Assembly (NCBI GenBank): GCA_029215795.1
Contig: JARDYH010000007.1
Coordinates: 72,470,763 to 72,534,762 of the forward strand
Reading direction: 5' to 3'
Source: Anniella stebbinsi
Lineage: Eukaryota > Chordata > Lepidosauria > Squamata > Anniellidae
DNA length: 64,000 nucleotides
Shown: positions 50,076 to 59,367 of the stretch, one piece after another
Layout: each line of letters starts with the position of its first letter
How positions within the stretch are numbered: position 1 is the stretch's first letter
Notes under the pieces: generated by a model
Databases searched by the model: none
What the model saw: the letters and a program-made list of their open reading frames with translations, nothing else
Told to the model about the DNA's origin: nothing
Translations under genes and position numbers: made by a program

Positions 50076-50496
50076 TGATTTGGTGTAGCAGCGCTTAGCT
50101 TGTGGCTATCTGGCCCAGTCCTGGATCCATGTAGGGTGCTTCATTGCCTGTGCCCTGTTAATTACCCCTCATATGCATGCTGGCACTATTTATATCTTTC
50201 TTTATCCTGCACTTCTCAGAATGCAGCAACCGAGAGCCAACTATGCATTTAACTATGCATTTCATTCTTCACCATTCATTATTTCTCGCTAAGTGTGCTT
50301 AAGACTGCAATCCTATAGCATCCCTTGCCACTTTTCTTTTCTTTAAAAATAAATAAATAAATCCCTTGCATTGATTGCAATCAGAACATGTTGGGATTTG
50401 GCCCTGGCTAGTAAGCCTTGTTCATCAGCTCCTGGACCTGAGGACTTTCTCCCTTTTTTAGAATGTCTCCCGTTTGCCTTCCCCATTGACTGCAGA
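50076..50496. other. Intergenic, nothing recognised
   Basis: Only a short AAATAAATAAAT tract near 50346. Confidence 0.3.
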
Positions 50497-50697
50497 TAGG
50501 CTGACCATATGAAAAGGAGGACAGGGCTCATGTAACTTTAACAGTTGTAGAGAAAAGGGAATTTCAGCCAGTGTCATTTGGATGCAATTAGTTCCTGGTG
50601 AAATCCCCTCTTCATCACAACAGTTAAGGTTGCAGGCACTATACTAGAGTAACAATATACAAAAGAAGGCAGGGCCCCTTTTCATATGGTCAGCCTA
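50497..50697. mobile_element. hAT-like double-palindrome MITE, copy 9, internally deleted
   Basis: It is flanked by the perfect duplication ACTGCAGA (50489-50496, 50698-50705). At 201 bp most of the right half is missing between GCAGGGCCCC and TTTTCATATGG. Confidence 0.9.
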
Positions 50698-51299
50698 ACT
50701 GCAGAGGAACAAGTATGGCGGATCTTACAGGAAGGCATCTAATGGTGGACTTCCCCTCTCCACGCACGGAGTGGGAAATCCACTGTATCTTTTGGCTCCC
50801 AGGAACTGTACGATTTCAGCCAAGCATACTTTTTAAAAAGCGTGAATAATATAATGTGTGAATTGTTCCTAAGTCACAAAGAGATCTTCTAGATGAGGCA
50901 TTTATCGCGCATTCTGCCTCATTCACCGAGTTTTAAGGGTTTCAGTGTTCCTCCACTTGCAACGTTTCTTTTAGCTTCTTATTTGCCACCCAAAAAATAA
51001 AAAGCTAGGAAGGGGAAGACAGGATAGCTGCACAATGTCTTTTGATTGGTAGAAGCCTCCGCCTGGAAGCATCCAACGTCTTTTAGAAAAGCTCTGACTC
51101 ACAGGACTCCTTAAGTTACAGTCACCTTTTTGGTAAATGGTTGTTAGGTGAGAAAGGTTGCCAAGATACTCAAACAGGTTAGATAAGGGGGAGAGAAATC
51201 AAAACACCACACTGCAATTTTTTTCTTAGCAGCATGCATGAGCATTGATGTTCAAGGGCATAGTGAAAAATACATCTCTGCTTCTTCTTGTCTCAAACT
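50698..51299. other. Intergenic, nothing recognised
   Basis: No gene or repeat signal was identified. Confidence 0.3.
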
Positions 51300-51486
51300 G
51301 TTCTACTATATTTATTTATTATGTATTTATTATTACATTTATATCCCGCCTTTTTTCCTCCAAGGAACCCAAGGCAGCATACATAATCCTCTTCCTCTTC
51401 CTCCTCCTCCTCTCCATTTTAGCCTCACAACAGCATCTCCATAAGGTAGGTTGGGCTGAGAGTCTGTGACTGGCCCAAAGTCACCT

Positions 51487-51926
51487 AGGCCAGATCTACA
51501 CCAAGCAGGATACAACACTTTGAAAATGCTTTGAAAATTGTACATGGAGTGTGTGGGCCTAGGCTGACCATATGAAAAGGAGGACAGGGCTCATGTAACT
51601 TTAACAGTTGTAGAGAAAAGGGAATTTCAGCCGGTGTCATTTGTATGCAATTAGTTCCTGGTGAAATTCCCTCTTCATTACAACCCAGCCCTCTTGTGTA
51701 CCTGGTCACTCTAGTATAGTGCCTGCAACTTTAATTGTTGTGATGAAGAGGGGATTTCACCAGGAACTACTTGCATACAAATGATGCCGGCTGAAATTCC
51801 CTTTTCTCTGCAACTGTTAAAGTTACAGGAGCCCTGACCTCCTTTTCATATGGTCAGCCTACCTGGGCCCCAACAGTTGTCACTACCGTTATAAACCGTT
51901 TTAAAGCAGTAATGTAGATCCTGCCC
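51487..51926. mobile_element. MITE, AGGCCAGATCTACAC family, split
   Basis: The left piece (GGCCAGATCTACACCAAGCA) runs to 51559 and the right piece (CAACAGTTGTCACTACCG ... GTAGATCCTGCCCC) runs from 51862. Together they match the uninterrupted copy at 29489-29621. Confidence 0.78.
51560..51861. mobile_element. hAT-like double-palindrome MITE, copy 10
   Basis: It runs from TAGGCTGACCATATGAAAAG to CTTTTCATATGGTCAGCCTA. The flanks TGTGGGCC and CCTGGGCC agree at 6 of 8. 302 bp. Confidence 0.85.
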
Positions 51927-51995
51927 CAGTGAGCTCCCATGGCCGAGTGGGGACCAGAACCCAGATCTCCCAACTCCCAGTCCGACACCCTAGCA

Positions 51996-53107
51996 GGCTT
52001 AGAACAGATCCACTGAAATGAATGGTACTTAAGTTAAATTAGTCCCTTTTCTACACATCTAGTATAAAAGTGGTGGAATTCCCCCCCCCATCATCCTGTG
52101 CGCCACTGTTCTAGAATGTTCCACATGCATCTTTGAGTGGGTGGAGCCTATCGTGCAAGCATGAGAAAAAAAGCTAATCTCTTCCTCTCTTTTTTTTAAA
52201 AAAAAAGAAAAAATCCAGCACCTTCCCTGCCTGAGCCACTAGTCACCCTACTTCTCTCGGTCTCAGACTCACCCAAAAAGTCCAAAAAGTTGCGCCACTC
52301 ATATCGTGTCCTAGAGAAGACCATGAGAAAGACCAGGTACAGATTGAGTCACCTCTGTGCCCGGAAACTGGCGCCAGGGGAACAAAAGCTCCTCTTGTTT
52401 CAGGTGTTAGGTAACAGACCAATCCAGAACTTGGGAAGGGTTCATTATTTTCCTGATGAGCACATTATATGTGGGAGGAATAGTCATGATTGTGTGGGTA
52501 GGAAGGGAGGGGGAGGAAGGAAGGAAGGAAACCTGGGAAGAAGTGCTCAAATGGCCTCTGAGACAAACAACTTCCTGAGACAAACAAGAGAAGAGGCCCT
52601 AGAGCTCTAGAGAGAGCCGGATGAAGTAAACACAAAATTTAAGACAACGGGTAGGGTGGGAATAAAGCGCTGCTCCAATGGTCTCTTGAAATACTTCACC
52701 CTGTTTTGGACAGAGATATTGTGCGGATCAATTTCATTGAATTTCTCCAGGGAGAGGAGAAATTCTACACCAGTTTCTTTCTTTTTTTTATGGGGTGGGG
52801 GTGGGGGGGAGCAGCCTGGCGACCACCTGGAATCTTCCACAGAGTTTCTGGGACACTGCGCGGGAGAAATGGCGGCCACCCCCCAAAAAAAATGATAACG
52901 GTGGAAAAGATTGGGGAGACCATTTCCAGAGCGGCCTTCTTTTTCAAGGGGGTGAGATAAAGAAAAGTCTCAGAAGTGCCTCTGGAGAATTTTTTGGCCC
53001 GGCCCGGCTCTCAAAATATTTGAGCCAAAACAAAATTGTGAATGAATTTGAAATGAAGCCATGAGAGAGACAGAGCTATGAGGTGTGCAGATTTCTGAAT
53101 TGCTCTT
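51996..53107. other. Intergenic with one coding-like stretch
   Basis: Bases 52673-52780 read LQWSLEILHPVLDRDIVRIN and FIEFLQGEEKFYTS, protein-like in composition, but there is no clear acceptor or donor. A (GGAA)n tract lies at 52508-52530. Bases 52441-52490 are repeated near 53738-53790. Confidence 0.3.
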
Positions 53108-53250
53108 ACACCAGTGTTCCCCTACTTGGTGCCTTCCAGCAGTGTTGGACTACACCTCACACCATCCCCAGCAAGACTGTAGATGATGGGTATTGTAGTC
53201 CAATGTGTCTGGAGGGGGCCGGGTTAGGGAGGGCTAACCGACACCATGTT
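53108..53250. repeat. Fold-back repeat (CTTCCCCAACCTG family)
   Basis: The arms CACCAGTGTTCCCCTACTTG...CCAGCAGTGTTGGACTACA and TGTAGTCCAATGTGTCTGGA form an inverted pair. Confidence 0.55.
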
Positions 53251-53790
53251 ACCAACCCCCCTCACCAACATGTTACAGATGAAAACCCAGATGTGCTTGA
53301 TGTATCACTGCACATCTCGGACAAAAGGTAATTGCTTGACGGGCGTCCCCCTCTTCACCACCAGGCTGTGTGCTGTTTTCATTTGTTCCTTCATTTCAAA
53401 CAATCGCATCCCACTTTCCTTACAGCAAAAGGGATTTCAGCTTGAAGCATTGCAGCTGGGGTTGCCTGAGGCAGACCCAATAAATGTTCCAGGAAGTCGA
53501 TCTGTATCACTTCCAAAGAATTTAAATTACCCTATCCCCATAATTCCTCACCATGCAGGATCCAGACAATAACTTTCCATAAAAAGATTTTAATTGATGG
53601 TAATAACAATTGGTCCCTTCTACCGTGGGAAAAAGTATGGAATTATCTGACCTATTTTAGCTGCTGTTAATCCTACAGTTTTATGATGTCTCAAGACATA
53701 CACTCATGCAGCAAGACTCCCAAGTAGCTGAAGGTCTTAGGATTATTATTTTCTTGATGAGCACATGATATGTGGGAAGAATAGTCATGA
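53251..53790. other. Intergenic, nothing recognised
   Basis: Apart from the duplicated block near 53738-53790, no repeat or exon was identified. Confidence 0.3.
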
Positions 53791-54110
53791 TAGGGTGACC
53801 AGATAAAATCCAGGTCAGGGCTCATGTAACTTTAACAGTTGTAGAGAAAAGGGAATTTCAACCAGTGTCATTTGTATGCAATTAGTTCCTGGTGAAATTC
53901 CCTCTTCAGCACAACAGTTAAAGGTGCAGGCACTATACTAGAGTGACCAGATACAAAAGAAGGCAGGGCCCCTGCAACTTTAACTGTTGTGATGAAGAGG
54001 GAATTTCACCAGGAACTAATTGCATACAAATGACACTGGCTGAAATTCCCTTTTCTCTACAACTGTTAAAGTTACATGAGCCCTGACCTGGATTTTATCT
54101 GGTGACCCTA
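53791..54110. mobile_element. hAT-like double-palindrome MITE, copy 11
   Basis: It runs from TAGGGTGACCAGATAAAATC to GATTTTATCTGGTGACCCTA. The flanks AGTCATGA and AGTCAAGA agree at 7 of 8. 320 bp, full length. Confidence 0.88.
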
Positions 54111-54989
54111 AGTCAAGACCTTGTGGGGAGGTGCGGGTGGAGAGAGGATGGCTCTTCATTATTATGGTCTTTCATATAAAGATGTCAGAGTCATTCACAA
54201 AGGAATCAAATGACTTCCAATTTCTAGGACGTTGACCTTCAGATTCTGCAGTGAACTGTCTGGTCCCTAAGTTGGATGGATTCTGTGGACTTGCGTACCA
54301 TATTTTTTATTTTCCACAATTTTATTCAAATTTAGTTGTAGAAAAATAGATGAAATAAAAAAGAACTACTCACTGAAAAAGCATTTTCCTCATAGGCTAT
54401 GGGGCGAAAATGTACATTTTGAAATGGTTTCTGCATTTTCGCAATTGCAAATTTGCACAAATGCAAATTTGCGCAAAGTGGGAAATTAGGAAAAATCTGA
54501 TTCTATCAATGAATGGATGGCGGAACAAAAGGTAACAGACAATCCATGCTGGAGTTGTAGTCCAGCACATCTGCAGGTTGGGGAAGGCTGTCCTAAAGGC
54601 GTAAATAGGGACTAAATATAGGGGGAGTGATTTATCAAGGAGGGCCCCCCAAAACACAGGGACTATCACTGGTAAATAAGAGCTGTTGGAGCATATGCTT
54701 AACTGTTGAATATCTGCCTAACATACTACTCTTTAAGTGCCAGGAGCCTTAGACAACACTAGGTCCAGATGAAGTTCGGGGAAATGGCAGACATGGTTAA
54801 TTACCTTAAATGCAAGTGAAATGTCCCTTAGGAAAAGGCTGTTGTGTTATATGAAATCTTCACCGGCTCGTCCTGTTTTTATCTAATTAGAAGGGATGCC
54901 TTGAACTCATCATTTCAATTTTGGAGCAGAAAATTCTGCAGATATGCCTGGGGAAGGAAGACCTCCCTAGGTAATTAGTTCCATAGAGC
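54111..54989. other. Intergenic, nothing firm
   Basis: A cluster of GCAAATTTGCACAAATGC motifs (54440-54480) resembles the end of the 5651-5841 fold-back. One small fold-back arm lies near 54548. Confidence 0.35.
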
Positions 54990-55180
54990 AGTACAACAAT
55001 GGAACCAATTACCTAGGGAGGTCGTGGGCTCTCCCGCACTAAAGGCATTCAAGATGAAGCTGGACAGCCATCTGTCAGGTGGATTCCTGTCTTTCAGGTG
55101 GATTCCTGCATTGAGCAGGGGGTTGGACTTGATGGTCTTATAGGCCCTTTCCAACTCTGTGATTCTATGATTCTATGAAC
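54990..55180 (+). mobile_element. CR1 3' end
   Basis: GAGCAGTACAACAATGGAAC, GCTGGACAGCCATCTGTCAG and a (ATTCTATG)n tail. A short GGTGGATTCCTG duplication lies inside it. Confidence 0.8.
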
Positions 55181-55711
55181 TTCATCTGGTAGAGCAACAT
55201 CAGTCTTCTACTTTCATCATCTCTGCATACAGAGTTCTGTGACTCTCAAGAACGTGTTCCTATCTCCTCTTCCTCCTCCTCCTCCTTCTCCTCCTCCTCC
55301 TCCTCCTCCTTCTTCAACCCACTTGGTCAATCAAATATATTGCCTCTTTTCTGAGGTTGCCAACCCTTTAATTGGCCCCTACTGCCACATCTGTCAGAGC
55401 AATGCAATCTGCAGCAATTGGCAGAGAAGATGACATGTCTCCTCATGCCGTGACAAGCTTCATCCACAAATTCCAGCGTGTCAAGTTATTATTAAAGGCA
55501 GAGCAGTAGAGAATGGTTGAACAGCTGACAATCTCTGGTGCGGGGGAGGGGGGAAGGACTAAATGATTTAAATGATTTGCTAATCTCTGCATGTGTGTGT
55601 GTGTGTGAATGTGTGAATGCATACTTAGGGCTGGAATAGATAACTGAAAATTTTTTCGCAAAAGGTTAAAGAACGGAAGGGTGTTCCGTTTTCTCACATT
55701 TACATCACACC
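55181..55711. other. Intergenic with (CCT)n
   Basis: A (CCT)n tract at 55266-55310 and a (GT)n at 55592-55606; otherwise unassigned. Confidence 0.4.
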
Positions 55712-55915
55712 CTTCCTCTGATAAGCTCAGGATGCAATATATAGGGGTTACCTCAATTTTATCCTCACAACAACCCTGCCAGATAGGTTAGGGTGATAAA
55801 GAAACAGTCAGTGACTAGCCCAAGTTCACCTAGCAAGCTTTTTGACTGACTGGGAATTCGAACCTGGCTTTTTCTCGCTGTCATTTGAAACTCTAACTAC
55901 TATGCTCCAGTGGCT
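55712..55915 (-). mobile_element. tRNA-derived squamate SINE
   Basis: On minus, head (reverse of CTAACTACTATGCTCCAGTG), B box (reverse of GGGAATTCGAACCTGG), body (reverse of TTTTATCCTCACAACAACCC). Confidence 0.75.
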
Positions 55916-56076
55916 GTTGGGTAATAATTGTTCATTTATGACACTAATATGACAGATCTGGAAAGCGCCCTGACCCGCCTATTGAGGAGCTGTTGCATGC
56001 TGCTTTCGCCCTCTGCTGGCATTCATCAATCACTACATCCTCTCTTGATTTCCCAAAGGTGTGATCATGTTGGGTT

Positions 56077-56702
56077 CCCTCTACAAGATTTCGGTTTGAC
56101 GCCCAGTTGTCCGATTATGCGCAACTACTGACAATCGCTTTTATGCCTAATCCCTATACGCAGGAGGCGTTGAAGCGCATTACGGGCTGTATGAAAGGAG
56201 CTTTAAAGTTGTTGACATGTTGCTGAAAGTAATGCATTTTGTTTCACCCTTTATTTTACCCACCCACCAGAATCTCCTGCCTTTGGTTTCTGAGGTTACC
56301 TGCTGGGAATGATGTGGTTAACCTGTTTGGCTACCTTTCTACCCTCCAATTTCGCCGCCAGCTAAAGTTGTCCCCCCTCCCAAAACTCCTCAGGAGTAAA
56401 TGGGAATGTGCCTCAGAAGTTTCCCCCTCCAGCAGCCTTTTAAAAAGTATTTTTGGCTGCCTCTCTCCGCCCCCCACCATTTGCCGGAGAGCGAGAGACC
56501 AAAGAGAAGGAGCGAGCGAGCGAGCAAGAGAGTAGAGATCCGTACAAATGCACGCCCAAACAGACAGGGGAAGCTGCTTCATTCCTTCCTCCTCTTCCTT
56601 ATTTTCCCGGCGAGATCAATTGTTTTCCCTTCTCTCCTTCTCAATCATCCGTTGTTGTTTTGGTGATGTAAAACATTCAGACGTGCACAGACACAGACAC
56701 CC

Positions 56703-56736
<34 letters not shown>

Positions 56737-57214
56737 GGTACGATTTTTCTAAGCGAGACACGAGAGAAGAAGCGAGCGAGCGAGTGTGTGTGTGTGTGTG
56801 TGTGTCTATGGACAGGGGCAGGCATGCAGGCAAGCATGAAAACACCCTCCCCCTGTCTGCTCCCCTCTTTCCCTGCTTCCCGTCTCGCTAATAAGTTCTC
56901 TTTTTACACACACACACACACACACACACAGAGCTCATCTCAAGAATCCAGCAAGAAGTGAGGGGAGGAGTTGTCTAAGCGGATCACTAATTATCCACAC
57001 ATACGCATGACAACAAGACCATCTGATCGTTAATGCGCCTCCTCACAAAATTGTTTACACGGACATAAGGCGCTCTTATTCCCGCGGTAAATTAAAACTC
57101 GCTATTTAACGCTCGTTCGAAAATGCGAACAATCGGAGATTTAAAGCTCATGTAGAAGTAAATTTGGTAATGCGCCTTGAAAGAGCTTTAAATCGCTCTT
57201 GTAGAGGCACCCTT
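56077..57214. mobile_element. CCTCTACAAGA-ended element with about 0.8 kb extra interior
   Basis: The ends match the 18222-18522 MITE: CCTCTACAAGATTTCGGTTT on the left and TCGCTCTTGTAGAGGCACCC on the right, with ACGCAGGAGGC and CGCTATTTAACGC inside. Between about 56220 and 57000 is sequence absent from the sister copy. It includes a CpG-containing GAGCGAGCGAGC tract, (CAAG)n 56702-56736, (GT)n 56781-56804 and (CA)n 56907-56930. Confidence 0.55.
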
Positions 57215-57224
57215 GGTTAAAACG

Positions 57225-57335
57225 CGTTGCTGCTATTCCCCTAGCAACATTTACTGGCAGAGTATGTGAGACAGGAGTGCTGAACTAGATGGACCCTCAG
57301 TCTGATCCAGCATGGCCCTTCTTATATTCGTATAC
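57225..57335 (+). mobile_element. CR1 3' end fragment
   Basis: GAACTAGATGGACCCTCAGT and GATCCAGCATGGCCCTTCTT form the CR1-type 3' terminus. Confidence 0.65.
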
Positions 57336-57625
57336 CACAAGATGTAGTGATGGCCACCAATCTGGATGGCTTTAAAAGGGGGCCGGATAAATTCCTGGAG
57401 GAGAAGGCTATCAATGGCTACCAGCCCTGATGGTTATGTTCTACCTCCAGTATCCGAGGCAGTAAGCCTATATGCACCGGTTGTTGGGGAACATGGGTGG
57501 GAGGGTGCTGTTGCATCTGTGTCCTGCTTTGTTGGTCCCTGGTCAACAGCTGGTTGGACAATGTGTGAACAGAGTGCTGGACTAGATGGACCCTCAGTCT
57601 GATCCAGCAGGGCTGTTCTTATTTT
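57336..57625 (+). mobile_element. CR1 3' end
   Basis: GATGTAGTGATGGCCACCAA, GGAGGAGAAGGCTATCAATG, GGACTAGATGGACCCTCAGT and GATCCAGCAGGGCTGTTCTT, in CR1 order. Confidence 0.75.
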
Positions 57626-57949
57626 ACTGTCTGCGGTGAAGGACCAGATGGGGACAGCCGATATTGGGCTGTCATGAAAGGGCAGACATTTTCTAAGTTA
57701 TTTGATTATTGTTTTATGTTTACTATCAGGGTGGGGGAGAAATGCTTGTGGGGCTTTTTGCCAAAATAACTTGGGTAGTACGCACCCAAAGGAGGCTGGT
57801 AGCTCTGATGCCAGTGGGGCAGTGAATCTGCTCCAGGTTTCAGTCAGAACCAGTCCGCACTATCACAGAGCTCTTCAGATAACAGAAACGTTTATTGATG
57901 AGTTAGGTATTATATTAAATGTGTGTTGTCAGAAATATTAACACTTTAT
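57626..57949. other. Intergenic with a CAGTGGAGG-family fragment
   Basis: Bases 57788-57870 (AGGAGGCTGGTAGCTCTGAT) are a truncated copy of the hAT-like fold-back family. Confidence 0.5.
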
Positions 57950-58420
57950 TTTTTAAAAAAAATACAATTTATTTGTATGTTGATTTATTTATTTATTTAT
58001 ATGTTTATTTATTTCAAGGATTTATATTCCATCTTGCAGGGCGATACCCTCCCCACAAAGGGTGTACATCCAAATAGTACTTGATAATACATCAATAATC
58101 AATAAAATCACAACCAACCACATCAAATATTATAACAGCAAAATGGCAGCAATTACAACATAACAGAGCAGCACACATTATAAACTCCTTTAAATGAAGC
58201 CTTCAGCATTTGTTAAAGCCAGGAAAGTAGTAGCAATATGCATCTTCTCATTGATGGAATTCCACAGATGTGGGGCTACTACCAAAAAGTCCACATCTCG
58301 CCTTCCTGCCTATCTAATAGATCTTGACGGCAGGCCTATAAGCAGGGCTTCTGAGGCTGATTTCAAGGCCCGGGCAGCTTTATCTCATTATGCCCTTTAT
58401 TCTGTTGAATATGTATTACG
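57950..58420 (-). mobile_element. L2-type LINE 3' region
   Basis: (ATTT)n then GGATTTATATTCCATCTTGC, CATCAATAATCAATAAAATC and TGATGGAATTCCACAGATGT, matching the inverted L2 3' end. Confidence 0.6.
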
Positions 58421-58861
58421 TTAATGTCATCTTGGGGAAAAAATATACAAAAAAAATAGAGTGAAAAGGTGCAAGCCTGAACTAAAGTTACTGAGGAACA
58501 GGAAACAAAAGTGTAGCTTTCCTTGGTTGCCAGTTTGTGACCTGGTATTCCCTTAAAGTCTTCTATTGCAGCCATATACATTGTGGGGTAAATTAGACAC
58601 CCTGTTTGCTTTAGGTGGGGAAAGGGAAGCAGCCGGCCCTACCAAAGACTGGGGTGCAAGGGCATGGCAGGGGTCACATCGCTTTGTGCAGGGGAAAGAT
58701 TTTTAAACTTAAAATGAATTCTCGGGTAAAAGAGTAATCCACTAATTGGGAGTTAGCAGGAGGGATGAGTTAGACTGAAGAGCTCTGACTCCCAACCCTT
58801 CTTTCTCCTCTACAACACAGCCCTCCTCAACCTCTTCCTACCATCCCTCCGGCCCCATTCC
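58421..58861. other. Region downstream of LYPD5, probably its 3' UTR in part
   Basis: No repeat was recognised and no poly(A) signal could be fixed. Confidence 0.3.
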
Positions 58862-59367
58862 TTACCACCATACCCTAAGGACTGTTATCCCGAGGGCGAC
58901 CAGCAGAGGGCAGAGTTGAAGGGTGGGCCTGCTGGGACCTGATGATTGAGGAATCCAGCGGGCAAAGAATTCTGTGTTCGCTGTCCCATCATCCCCATCA
59001 CCATGAGCCTCATTCTCAAAATGCGCATCTACGGGGGCCCTGATGGGTTTGACATCCCAAGGGTGGTCTGATGAGACAACATCTATTTCAGGCACCATAG
59101 AGAAACCATCTTCAACATCATGTGAGGTGATGGGGGTGTTGTGATCGACAGGGCCTCCGCTGTAAGACCCATTTGCAGGAGCCGGTATGCCGTTGCTCTG
59201 TGCCTGAGAGGCAGCTTCCTTTGCATTGCAATAGCTGCCAACGCAACAGGAGTCACTCTTGATATTGATTGTCACAGGGCCAAAGGATTGGCTCCGATGC
59301 ACAGGACAGGCCGGGCGTTGGCAGGTCCTGATGCGCATCCAATAGGCGACATAGTCTTCGGGGGTTC
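58862..59367 (-). CDS. LYPD5: LYPD5-like last exon (LU domain 2 end, linker, GPI tail)
   Basis: The acceptor CTTCCACTGCAG precedes 59367 and the TAA stop is 58864-58862. It encodes MRIRTCQRPACPVHRS, SDSCCVGSYCNAKEAASQ, the acidic linker and a hydrophobic tail ending RVWW. Confidence 0.85.

Larger units (their letters stand above)
51300..51995 (-). mobile_element. SINE split by a nested pair of MITEs
   Basis: The SINE 3' end and body lie at 51310-51486 (ATTTATATCCCGCCTTTTTT, GTGACTGGCCCAAAGTCACC) and its head at 51927-51990 (GAGCTCCCATGGCCGAGTGG). The inserted MITE at 51487-51926 is itself split by a double-palindrome MITE. Confidence 0.8.

Noticed and set aside
20422..54110. Tc1/mariner-type MITE with TA duplications for the TAGGGTGACC family
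   Set aside because: The flanking TA is part of the terminal repeat; the clear 8-bp duplications (GGCAACAG, CATAATCC, TTTAACAG, ACTGCAGA) point to hAT instead.
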